Assembly (NCBI GenBank): GCA_016781505.1
Contig: JADDQF010000056.1
Location: 1-40,927 of the forward strand
Length of the DNA stretch: 40,927 bases
Direction of reading: 5' to 3'
DNA from: a bacterium
GTDB lineage: Bacteria > Chloroflexota > Chloroflexia > Chloroflexales > Kallotenuaceae
The notes beneath the pieces are model-generated. The model had not been told where the DNA came from and searched no databases. It worked only from the letters and a program-made list of their open reading frames with translations. Shown here in pieces: positions 24,301-30,321 of the stretch. A program made the translations under genes and the position numbers. How positions within the stretch are numbered: the first letter of the stretch is position 1; each line of letters opens with the position of its first letter.

Positions 24301-25737
24301 CCAGCTGTTTTGTGGCAGCTTGTGCCATAGCTGCTGCGGATCGTACGCTTTTGCGTCGTGAATGCCGAGCAGAGGCAGCAGCCGTACGCTCCGCGGCAGT
24401 TCGCGCCGGCCATCGGCTTCGATCTGGGTTACGGGTGCGAGCGCACGTGCTAACCGATTGCTTGATGGCCGGTCTGCACTGCCCGGTGTGAACGGATACA
24501 TGCCACCGCCAGGACCGGCAACGGCCAAGGTTGGCGTTTGGCTAAGGTCAACATACGCGCCACACTCACCTGGAACTTGCCGGACCGCATCGACGAGGCA
24601 GATTGCAGTACTGCCCAGGCGCGCGCCCTGCTGCAATACCTGCACAAATGGTTGGATGGTGCGGCCGTAGTGCTGATAATCGCCAACAACCAGCACCAGA
24701 TGGGCACGCGTAGCGACTGCAGCTGGTTGCTCGGCCCGTTGTTGAAACTCACGCGAAAGTGTGCCCAGCACTTCCTGCAAAGCTTCTGGTTGGCCGTCAA
24801 GGCGAGCCAGTAAACGGTAGTCCTCGCTGCCATCAAGCGACCGCGTGTGCGGTAACCACCTTAACCATTCCCACGAGGTATCAAAGCGCGAGTCCCAAAA
24901 CGCTGCAATTCGCACTTCCTTCGGGCTATGATGCACTGCCAGCTGCCACAGCAGCGCGCGGGTAAATTCCAACGCTTTACCCGACGGTCCTGCAACTCCG
25001 AGCGAGCCCCAGGTCCGCAAAGTTGCCGTTAAGGGCACGTCCGCCACAACGGCAAATTCATTGGCAAGCTCAATTGCACGACGAAGGTCCGCTGTATATT
25101 CCAACAGGTTGCTTTGCGGCGGCTTGATCGTGATTGATGTGGGTACATTGCCGCGTCCAATACGGACGGCTAAAAAGTCATCGTCGGTGGGCCGGCGCTC
25201 CCACAAACGCTGCGCAGGCTGTCGATTGCCGGCTGTGTCGAGCTCGCCCTCGGCAATCCGCGCCAGCGTGGCTAGCTCGGGATCGTTTGCCTCGCGGATA
25301 GCTCGCTGCTGCTGATGCAGCTCCGACAGTCGCTCCCGCAGGGAGCGCAACGCGTCGTCATAGCTTTGCGCTTGCTCGCGCAGCTTTTGCTCGCGCAGCC
25401 GTCGTTGGCGAAAGTAGTTGTGAATGCCGAGCCCAGCACTCGCAAAGGAAACACCGACCATCGGCAGGCTCAGCCACACATTGGCCTGCTGGCCACCGCG
25501 CGCCGCCATGACGATCAGATACATCACCGCCGTCAAGACCGGCAGCACCACCGTCGCAAGCTGTATGTTCATGCTGGGACCAACAGGCCGCGGTGGCGCC
25601 GGAATCACCACTTCTTCCCGCGGGAGCGCGCGCAGAATACGCGGTGGCCGATTGAATAAACTTTCTGGCTCTGCTGGCTGTACGGCGCTTGGGTAGGTAG
25701 GTGATGGATCAATCTGTGGGTCGATGGCGGCCACCAT
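21307..25737 (-). CDS. eccC: EccC/EssC-type FtsK/SpoIIIE ATPase of a type VII-like secretion system
   Basis: A 1476-residue membrane ATPase, the hallmark motor of WXG100 secretion. Two helices lie at about 57-80 and 87-104. A degenerate ATPase-like domain with GPSGKALE (about 250-257) is followed by three FtsK-type domains. D1 has GTTGSGKS (510-517), LLIAIDEFDE (Walker B, D628 E629) and VHLLFATQQPS. D2 has GSASSGKT (941-948) but DN in place of DE at Walker B (LVVIDN, about 1057-1062). D3 has GGPRSGKS (1258-1265) and no clear acidic pair. This fits the known pattern of an active D1 with degenerate D2/D3. No N-terminal FHA pair is present, unlike EssC of Firmicutes, so it is closer to fused EccC. 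ATG 25737 follows AGGAGCG. It follows the WXG100 gene across a strong hairpin. Confidence 0.95.
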   Translation of the reverse strand: MVAAIDPQIDPSPTYPSAVQPAEPESLFNRPPRILRALPREEVVIPAPPRPVGPSMNIQLATVVLPVLTAVMYLIVMAARGGQQANVWLSLPMVGVSFASAGLGIHNYFRQRRLREQKLREQAQSYDDALRSLRERLSELHQQQRAIREANDPELATLARIAEGELDTAGNRQPAQRLWERRPTDDDFLAVRIGRGNVPTSITIKPPQSNLLEYTADLRRAIELANEFAVVADVPLTATLRTWGSLGVAGPSGKALEFTRALLWQLAVHHSPKEVRIAAFWDSRFDTSWEWLRWLPHTRSLDGSEDYRLLARLDGQPEALQEVLGTLSREFQQRAEQPAAVATRAHLVLVVGDYQHYGRTIQPFVQVLQQGARLGSTAICLVDAVRQVPGECGAYVDLSQTPTLAVAGPGGGMYPFTPGSADRPSSNRLARALAPVTQIEADGRRELPRSVRLLPLLGIHDAKAYDPQQLWHKLPQNSWHPIPCGLRDATEALEINLNEGFDGVHGMIAGTTGSGKSEFLLTFLLALAIKHGPDRVNFMLIDFKGGATFQGIEALPHTAGVVTDLKGNMAERALIAINSELDRRKQRLAQASQVTPKVDVPNIREYRRHGFEQQPHFGPMPNLLIAIDEFDEMVRDYPDFVTELVRVAKQGRSLGVHLLFATQQPSLIKEGLTRNLTYWIALRVTGTDDSKTMVTIPDAAYLTTETPGRGFFRVGKRVVQFQSARITVPYQPPTHGSDLGYVDVTGRWQPISKQDRRVAKLRDALGTLLGAAQQPQPATLQQLTTTFLQTYQNFDHTGMQRRKPYPGSESQLQQRISELFNSYLVGAEQPEGEGARRDIDGLVEQLLTLMHADITHEHELALITQAMMNDPSTGVGYAAARYPIWTEPLNAEIVLADLLGYPSATRWLQAPIGLLDLPATAQQQPFVLDLANRDGNILILGSASSGKTTLVRTLMLALAATHSPAELWIYVIDPTSSGCGLMPLNSKTEEVSASSRRLPHIADSFTAAHTSKVERLLIELQDHIRQRLSLLQQHGVDTLAQLYERRSTLDTLPPGILVVIDNIAELTAAQPEVVDTFKALIRDARKCGINFVVTGYTWRDVAPIQSNFETRIALRLNDAADSDAVINKAYAARISLEQPGRAFLRTSERPIELQIALPVLRHLDGTATADPATSMAYSDTGPTIQAAINLVVERCAAVVAGRPQPLRSLSTRVELSELLVQSEPAAVELGTPIGIDSISLQPVQLDFATKTPHLLIAGGPRSGKSELLRIIITGLATRYEPGELQLVLVDYRRRVLQRFAHLEHVRATALTLPAAGGAAAEQRAVKVITNEQEVRALVTDLAGEMTRRVGSGILGPRIVLVISNWDLLQDTYSLWKPLGTFVMQGRDLGLHLVVTGAEYGGFTSTDMLKMARLERCAIYLGQPSESSTVASTLGIKLPRQAAQLEMPPGRGYLTLQGQVQLVQFALTTSEVHVAGA

Positions 25738-25763
25738 ATGCGCTCCTAGAACAATAGGTATGG

Positions 25764-25792
25764 GCGGCCACGTAGCTATTCTGCGTGGCCGC
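25764..25792 (-). terminator. Strong hairpin between the WXG100 gene and eccC (attenuator candidate)
   Basis: GCGGCCACG (25764-25772) pairs perfectly with CGTGGCCGC (25784-25792) and the stem extends inward by three pairs including one wobble, leaving a 5-nt loop. On the minus strand it begins 15 nt after the WXG100 stop and ends about 27 nt before the eccC ATG. No T-run follows. It probably limits transcription into eccC or protects the upstream mRNA, which would favour excess of the small secreted protein over the motor. Confidence 0.55.
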
Positions 25793-25806
25793 TGTCGCTC
25801 ACCCGA

Positions 25807-26088
25807 TTACCCGCCGAATGCTTGATCGGCTTGATCGAACTCGTCCGCTTCCCGGCGGAGACCGCCTGCCAGCCGTTCGAGCTCGAGCATCAGCGCCTGC
25901 AGCTGGTTGGACCAGTTGCTCCACTCATTTTCGAACTGGGTCCGGCTGCCGCCGCTCCATTGAGCCGACACATCGTTGACGGACGACATTAAGCGGCCAA
26001 ATTCACTCTGGCCAATTGAATCGCGGCACGCATCGAAAACGCTTGCGGTGGTCCGGGCCTGGTCGGTATCGAGACTTTTAACTGCCAT
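25807..26088 (-). CDS. WXG100-family protein (EsxA/EsxB-like)
   Basis: A 93-residue helical protein, the typical WXG100 length, without signal peptide. The loop W44-S-G46 sits between two amphipathic helices. Near the C-terminus F84-D-Q-A-D88 takes the place of the YxxxD/E export signal, with Phe for Tyr. ATG 26088 follows AGGAG. Known family role: a four-helix dimer recognised by the EccC C-terminal ATPase and secreted. It is the only stand-alone WXG100 gene here, so it may form homodimers or pair with the WXG-like domain of the hydrolase at 14059-15372. The next gene downstream is eccC. The 181 bp upstream probably contain its own promoter, but no clear -35/-10 pair was found. Confidence 0.93.
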   Translation of the reverse strand: MAVKSLDTDQARTTASVFDACRDSIGQSEFGRLMSSVNDVSAQWSGGSRTQFENEWSNWSNQLQALMLELERLAGGLRREADEFDQADQAFGG

Positions 26089-26269
26089 GGTATGAACACT
26101 CCTGGTTATGCACATTGCATGGTTGATAGATAGGATGACGCACGTCCAGAAACAACATATTGAAGGGCAAGAATCCCCAAGGGTAACAGTGGGCAGGACC
26201 TCTTTTCTCTGTATGGGAACAGAACACAAGGTGGAAAGAATACGGCTCCAATGTGGAGGACGGAAAGTT

Positions 26270-26965
26270 TTATGAGGATGCGAGGCGGACGTTGATCGGC
26301 CAGCCGTTGTGGCCAAGCACAATCGTTGTTGAGCGCGCGAGCATGGTTGTCATGCCCTTGCTCAAACCGCGTCCGTCAACATAGGTGTAGGCATACGCTC
26401 GGAGCAGCCAGTGTGCGCCTTGCTGAACGATCGCACAGTGCTGCTCCCGTGAGACGGCTTGCAGCCGTGATGGAAGACCAGCGAAGCTTTTCGCTTGTTC
26501 AAGCAGGACGAGTTGCTGCGGCAGTGCGGTTAGCAGAAAGTTCCGGCTCAGCTGTACGCCGTCAGCCGCCAGCTCTAGGCTGTATCCAGCGCTCAACTGA
26601 ATACGACAAGCTCGGGGCTGGACGTTAACTGCTTGGGCTGCTGCCTGAGGATTAAGGTGTTGAGTTGCCGCTGAAGGTTGGTCCCACCACGGGGCGCGTA
26701 GATTGGCGAGATACATGAGCTCGCCTTCGACGATCCGGGTCTGCGCCAGCGTGCGCTTGCGAGCCAGGATGGGCTCACGACGCCCTTGGACTGCCTTAAA
26801 CAATGTGTATTCGATGATGGTGTCGGTCTGGTCGCTTTCGGGCAGCCGATCGCCGAGCTGCTCCTTGATCTCCGACACTACTTCACCGACGAGTTGTTCA
26901 CTGTCAACTTTGACAGTCTTGTGGTCGGTTTCACTCCACCAGATATCGAAGCGAATGGGGGGCAT
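26270..26965 (-). CDS. Ubiquitin-like (YukD/EsaB-type) plus FHA-like domain protein
   Basis: A 231-residue soluble protein at the 5' end of the secretion locus. Residues 1-85 look like the YukD/EsaB ubiquitin-like fold: an N-terminal beta-strand RFDIWWSETDHKTVKVDSEQ, a helix LVGEVVSEIKEQL and a TRIVEGELMYLAN final strand. Residues from about 110 read like an FHA-type beta-sandwich (CRIQLSAGYSLELAADGVQL; SREQHCAIVQQGAHWLLRAY; TTIVLGHNGW), but the conserved pThr-binding GR...S..H...N pattern is only partly kept (SREQH). In Firmicutes EsaB is an essential small cytosolic T7SS regulator, and in Actinobacteria a ubiquitin-like domain heads EccD. ATG 26965 is preferred over a TTG at 26989. Fusion with an FHA-like module is unusual; the assignment is moderate. 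Confidence 0.75.
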   Translation of the reverse strand: MPPIRFDIWWSETDHKTVKVDSEQLVGEVVSEIKEQLGDRLPESDQTDTIIEYTLFKAVQGRREPILARKRTLAQTRIVEGELMYLANLRAPWWDQPSAATQHLNPQAAAQAVNVQPRACRIQLSAGYSLELAADGVQLSRNFLLTALPQQLVLLEQAKSFAGLPSRLQAVSREQHCAIVQQGAHWLLRAYAYTYVDGRGLSKGMTTMLARSTTIVLGHNGWPINVRLASS

Positions 26966-27605
26966 GTTCGCTATCTTTCTCTTGTTCAAATAAATTGTAA
27001 GGGCAACGGTCGTACACTGTGTTTATGGAGCACGACAGAAACGGACGAACGCGTGAAGCGAGGCAATCAGGCACAGCGCCTGCGACGCCGAAGCCTCTGT
27101 AACAAAACGTTTTACACCGGCAAACTGATGAGTTGACGAAATACTGTCTGCTTGATCGGCTGTTGGAAGACGCCGGAGATGCAGGTGCTTCATGTCGGGA
27201 ATGCTTTGGTGTAAATGTTAGCAGTACCGGCACTTGTAGAAAATACACCTTTCGCAGCAATCGGTCTCCTCCCCGAAAGGTTGCCTGTCGGGCAACGTTT
27301 AGCCATAGGGTGGCTGGTACTGGAGAACTGCTTATTTCATTATTGCTATATGCCAAAACGCGATACTCATGAAACGTTTAGTCGCCGTTGCAGCTTCCCC
27401 TCACGCTGCACCGCTTCCCCTTGGCCACCACGCTGAACACGAGAAAACGCGCAACGGGAAATAGGCAAATTGCTTGCCAAACCGGTACTGCTGAAGACCC
27501 CTGCCGTAGGTCATTTCGCTGCTTTGACGACGCTTACATTTGTATCTAACAATATGACAGTTCGGCGGGATGGGCCCGTCGCCGACTCAGCAAAGTGTCG
27601 CGTGC
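26966..27605. other. Gene-free region between the secretion locus and the toxin-antitoxin pair
   Basis: About 640 bp without a supportable gene. A minus-strand TACAAT at 27000-26995, about 30 bp before the ubiquitin-like gene start, is a possible -10 for the secretion locus, with no clear -35. A palindrome AAAACGTTTT is at 27104-27113. GTTGCC-TGTCG-GGCAAC (27280-27296) is a small hairpin followed by GTTT. No tRNA, small-RNA family or coding similarity was recognised. Base composition is lower in GC than the flanking genes, so it may be a junction of an acquired segment. Confidence 0.4.
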
Positions 27606-27611
27606 TATAAT
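27606..27611 (+). promoter_or_regulatory. -10 box of the DUF433/DUF5615 pair
   Basis: A perfect TATAAT lies 42 bp before the likely ATG at 27653. No good -35 hexamer is visible at the right spacing, as expected for an autoregulated or activator-dependent promoter. Confidence 0.5.
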
Positions 27612-27652
27612 CGACATAAAACACACAGCAGGATGGGGCGAGGTAGGTGACG

Positions 27653-27982
27653 ATGACGGTATTAGAAGAGGCAGCACAGCTTTTATCAGCGATGACGCCC
27701 GCTGAGAAAGCGCAGTTACTCCAATGGGTCGTACGAGATTTAGGCGACACGTTTCCCAGTATTGAGAGTACATCTGAGGTTGCAGGCGGTGAACCACGGA
27801 TCGTGCGTACACGTATTCCTGTCTGGGTTCTTGTGCAAGCACGACGGTTAGGAACAAGTGAAGCAGACCTGCTCCGGGCCTATCCTTCGCTTCGAGCTGA
27901 AGATTTAGCAAATGCGTGGGCCTATGCGCGCGTCCACCGGGACGAAATCGAGCAACAAATTCGTGAGAACGAGGCTGCGTAA
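27653..27982 (+). CDS. DUF433-family antitoxin-like protein
   Basis: About 109 residues (ATG 27653; a GTG at 27647 is also possible) with AGGTAGG upstream. The N-terminal helical part (LEEAAQLLSAMTPAEKAQLL) is followed by a DUF433 winged-helix domain: GGEPRIVRTRIPVWVLVQ, RRLGTSEADLLRAYPSLRAE, DLANAWAYARVHRDEIE. DUF433 proteins are commonly paired with DUF5615 proteins in VapBC-like toxin-antitoxin modules, as here (stop and next start are 2 bp apart). It would bind the toxin and probably the promoter at 27606-27611. Presence beside an eroded region fits a mobile accessory module. Confidence 0.88.
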   Translation: MTVLEEAAQLLSAMTPAEKAQLLQWVVRDLGDTFPSIESTSEVAGGEPRIVRTRIPVWVLVQARRLGTSEADLLRAYPSLRAEDLANAWAYARVHRDEIEQQIRENEAA

Positions 27983-27984
27983 CG

Positions 27985-28323
27985 ATGCCGCAGCTTTATA
28001 CGGATGAGAATTTTCCGCTACCCACAGTGGACGCGTTACGCCAATTCGGGCACGATGTCATCACGTTAGCTGAGGCAGGTCACGCGAATCAATCGGTACC
28101 AGACGTTGATGTGTTAGCGCTCGCTGTTGCCGCCGGCCGGATTGTGCTGACGCTCAATCGGAAACACTTTATCCGGTTGCATCAGACAACCCCAACACAC
28201 CCGGGCATGATCGTGTGTACCTTTGACCCTGATTTTGTCGCTCTCGCGCAGCGGATTGACGCCATACTTGCCAGTTACAGCAACATGAATAATCAACTCA
28301 TCCGCGTAAATCGACAGGCATAG
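27985..28323 (+). CDS. DUF5615 PIN-like toxin-like protein
   Basis: A 112-residue PIN-like protein beginning with the family signature LYTDENFPLPTVDALRQFGHDV (first Asp of the metal site in TDENF), followed by SVPDVDVLALAVAAGRIVLTLNRKHFIRLH, where the family has acidic residues and TxD/NxxF, and HPGMIVCT near the end. VapC-like PIN nucleases cleave tRNA or mRNA; whether the DUF5615 branch is active as a toxin is not established. The position normally reading D in LT-x-DKDF is N-R-K-H here (TLNRKHF), so one metal ligand may be changed. It is co-transcribed with the DUF433 gene 2 bp upstream. Confidence 0.87.
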   Translation: MPQLYTDENFPLPTVDALRQFGHDVITLAEAGHANQSVPDVDVLALAVAAGRIVLTLNRKHFIRLHQTTPTHPGMIVCTFDPDFVALAQRIDAILASYSNMNNQLIRVNRQA

Positions 28324-28469
28324 CACGAGGTACACCGGCATTCTGCCGAAAAGGCACCGGAGCAGACCGCTTGCAGCGTTATGAACGTGGCAGTTTTTCA
28401 TGATCGTGCCGTCTCCATACGCCGCTTCCAAAGTGTGAGCGGCTCAACTCGGACAATAGGTGGACTGCC

Positions 28470-28882
28470 GTGAATACCAGCTGTCATTTTGCCGATATCA
28501 ATCATGTTTTGGCCCTGCGCGCGCTGTCACCGGACGTGCCGCCGACATGGGAGATGATGGCGCGTAGCGTTCATACCTATCCCGTCGTCGTTGGGGCGGA
28601 TCTTGGGCCAGCTACGAGCGGTGGGACTCGTGGTATCACAGCCGCGGACCGGCGGCGGGTGGCGCCTGGTGCAGGCACCCAACGCGATCACCTTGTGTGC
28701 CGTGTATCGAGCGGTAGCGCCGGAAGCGCTGTTTGGACTGCACCAGCGTGTTCCAAACGATCAATGTCGGGTTGGGCGGAACATTCAAGGACGTGGGGGA
28801 CGCATAGCGCGGGATGGAGCAACAGCTGGAACGCCGCATGCTCGCCGATGTTGTGGCGGGTGTTGTGGGACGTGAAAGCTAG
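28470..28882 (+). pseudogene. Rrf2-family transcriptional regulator, frameshifted
   Basis: Read across frames, the segment gives a full Rrf2-like protein: HVLALRALSPDVPPTWEMMA and RSVHTYPVVV in one frame, then after a lost base near 28590 GRILGQLRAVGLVVSQPRTG (recognition helix and wing), GGWRLVQAPNAITLCAVYRAV and LFGLHQRVPN, then after a second shift near 28790 the C-terminal EQQLERRMLADVVAGVVG with an extra in-frame TAG, ending at TAG 28880-28882. The GTG at 28470 could have been the start. At least two frameshifts and one stop make it dead. Rrf2 proteins regulate redox, iron or nitrosative genes; there is no sign of an Fe-S cysteine triad in the remnant. Confidence 0.85.
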
Positions 28883-28945
28883 CTGGCTTAGGGTCGGCAT
28901 TGATATTGGTTTGTAACTGGCATAAATGCGTAACAGGAGCGGTTT

Positions 28946-29113
28946 ATGGAGCGCGATGAAGGTCCAACACGCGGAAATACCTGGGTGAGCCGGTATATCC
29001 CTGGCATCAGCCCGGAGATGAGCGGGTTGCTGTGGTTATCTAGCCTGAGTACGTACCGCAAACAAGCTGAGCGGACAACATTCGGCTCAATGCTGTGGCA
29101 CGGAGATCAATAA
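28946..29113 (+). CDS. Small 55-residue protein of unknown function
   Basis: ATG 28946 has AGGAG at 28934-28938 (good spacing) and the frame runs 55 codons to TAA 29111-29113, which lies in the loop of a perfect hairpin (29094-29126). A ribosome site at one end and a terminator-like hairpin at the other support a real short transcript. The product has a weakly hydrophobic middle ([16 protein letters not shown]) and matches nothing I know. It could also be the fused ends of a larger gene after an internal deletion, since the surrounding 1.5 kb is full of pseudogenes. Confidence 0.4.
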   Translation: MERDEGPTRGNTWVSRYIPGISPEMSGLLWLSSLSTYRKQAERTTFGSMLWHGDQ

Positions 29114-29126
29114 CCTCCGTGCCACA
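29094..29126 (+). terminator. Perfect 12-bp hairpin overlapping the stop codon of the 55-residue ORF
   Basis: TGTGGCACGGAG (29094-29105) is perfectly complementary to CTCCGTGCCACA (29115-29126), loop ATCAATAAC. The sequence after it (ATATGTTTC) has only a short T-run, so termination would be moderate. The stop codon TAA is in the loop. Confidence 0.6.
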
Positions 29127-29194
29127 TATGTTTCGGGAGCTACAAATTACGCCAGCTCGCGGAACGTAATCGCCGGGTTGGAGCGGACGCAGTA

Positions 29195-29575
29195 TTGCAA
29201 GGCCCAATCCGAAACAAACGCCACCACGAGCGCCTGCTGCTGGTCGCGGGCGACAAGGGTGCCGGTGGGCCATTGGACGCACTCAAGCACGGACGGCTCG
29301 GCCTCGACCCAACGCGCGAAGAGAACCGGCGCGCGGTGCGAGCACTTTGGGTGTGGACGAAGTACGTGTGGTACGAGGCCGAGCGCGCTATTTACCGGAC
29401 GGCAGTTGCGCGCCTGTGGCATGAATACCAATTTCGCGCCAGTGCTGGATGTGAACAACAATCCGGCAAATCCTGTCATCGGTACTCGCTCATTTGGCGA
29501 GCAGTCGGCGCGGGTCATTGAGTTTGGCCAGGCGGCACTCCGTGGCTACACCGACACAGACGTCGTTCCCGTATG
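29195..29575 (+). pseudogene. Remnant of a GH3-family beta-N-acetylglucosaminidase (NagZ-type)
   Basis: One frame gives the unmistakable GH3 N-terminal-domain segment [19 protein letters not shown] (about 29419-29475) followed by [27 protein letters not shown]. The upstream part lies in another frame ([12 protein letters not shown], comparable to LLIAADQEGG) and is badly eroded. The alignment breaks off near 29570, before the catalytic Asp region, so at least 60 percent of the gene is missing. In life the enzyme would have removed terminal GlcNAc from peptidoglycan fragments. It abuts the next remnant directly. Confidence 0.8.
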
Positions 29576-29838
29576 CGTTACGGCGCGTCGCGGACGTTCG
29601 CGCAATCTTTGCACCGGAACATGGCCAGTATGGTGTGGCGGGTGCCGGTGAGCATGTCGGCGCCGGTACGCATCGAAGTGGTGTTCCGATTCATAGCTTG
29701 TATGGCCACAACTTTGCGCCGACAAAGGAACAGCTGGAAGCCGGACGCCCAAGGCGCACTTATGCTGGCCAAACGGATGTTGGACAAGTCTTGCTAACTT
29801 TCGTCGTTCCCAACGGTGGGCGGAGTCGTTCGCCGTAA
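29572..29838 (+). pseudogene. Remnant of a NamZ-type (DUF1343) exo-N-acetylmuramidase
   Basis: [20 protein letters not shown] followed by [37 protein letters not shown] is a clear match to the N-terminal part of DUF1343 proteins (known pattern: L-F-x-PEHG-x-G, then GVP-x-SLYG...PT...L). The first about 40 residues and everything after the LYG/PT segment are missing; the frame drifts into non-homologous codons and stops at 29838. NamZ removes terminal MurNAc and works with NagZ in muropeptide recycling. It shares a junction with the GH3 remnant near 29572, apparently through a deletion. Confidence 0.75.
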
Positions 29839-29868
29839 GCCACAGTGTTGTGAAAGGAAGGCAGACAG

Positions 29869-30149
29869 ATGAAACATTTCGTTCGGATGATGTGAGGGCT
29901 GGCGGTGCTGCTTAGCGTCTTGGCAGTAGCTGCGGTGCAGGGACAGACACGGCGCAGCGAATTCCGCGCCTAATGGGTAGATGCCTTTGGCCCGGTATTT
30001 TCAGCGAAGCCAAGATCGACAAGCTAGTGGCGGATGTCAAAGCGGCCAATATGAACGCCACCGTTGCCCAGATTGGACGGCGCTGCGACTGCTTCTGCAA
30101 GAATGCGGCAATGCCGCGCACACAGGCCCGCCTTGCGCCAAGGCCATGA
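29869..30149 (+). pseudogene. Remnant of a GHL10 (DUF187, YngK-like) glycosyl hydrolase
   Basis: ATG 29869 follows an intact AAGGAAGG. The frame would give a signal peptide (GLAVLLSVLAVAAVQGQTRR) after an early TGA (codon 9), then SEFRA-stop-WVDAFGPVF, then after a frameshift near 30000 KIDKLVADVKAANMNATVAQ and the family segment GRRCDCFCKNAAMPRTQ, ending at TGA 30147-30149. The family motif is RG-x-WVDAFGPG...L...A...N-NA...Q-VRRRGD-YY. Two stops, one frameshift and loss of the C-terminal four fifths make it dead. It belongs to the same lost cell-wall or polysaccharide degradation cluster. Confidence 0.8.
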
Positions 30150-30186
30150 AGTTCGCTATCATAGCTTTGTCCTCCCACAGAGATGA

Positions 30187-30218
30187 GTGTGTTCCTGCAA
30201 GAACACACGTGCTATACT
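30187..30218 (+). promoter_or_regulatory. Inverted repeat at the -35 region plus -10 box ahead of the AmiE-like gene
   Basis: GTGTGTTC (30187-30194) and GAACACAC (30201-30208) form a perfect 8-bp inverted repeat with a 6-bp spacer, followed 4 bp later by a -10-like TATACT (30213-30218). The repeat covers the expected -35, so it looks like an operator for a dimeric repressor or activator. The start codon is about 100 bp downstream (30322). Confidence 0.5.
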
Positions 30219-30321
30219 AGAGGCCGTATCATCCATCCATTGGAACTAGCCCAAGGCCTAATAGCGGGTGAAGATCTAGTATCTACGTATTGGTCGAGAC
30301 AATAACAATTAAGAGGTGTGA

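Noticed and set aside
23338-24330. 330-codon plus-strand open frame opposite eccC
   Set aside because: Antisense shadow of the conserved D1 ATPase domain; no ribosome site and no family similarity.
27104-27296. Palindrome and small hairpin in the 640-bp gap as a riboswitch or small RNA
   Set aside because: Stems are short, no known aptamer pattern is visible, and there is no clear promoter-terminator pair.
29195-30149. Possibility that the GH3, NamZ and GHL10 pieces are short functional proteins
   Set aside because: They carry frameshifts, internal stops and lack catalytic regions; only the small ORF at 28946-29113 has the signals of a short gene.
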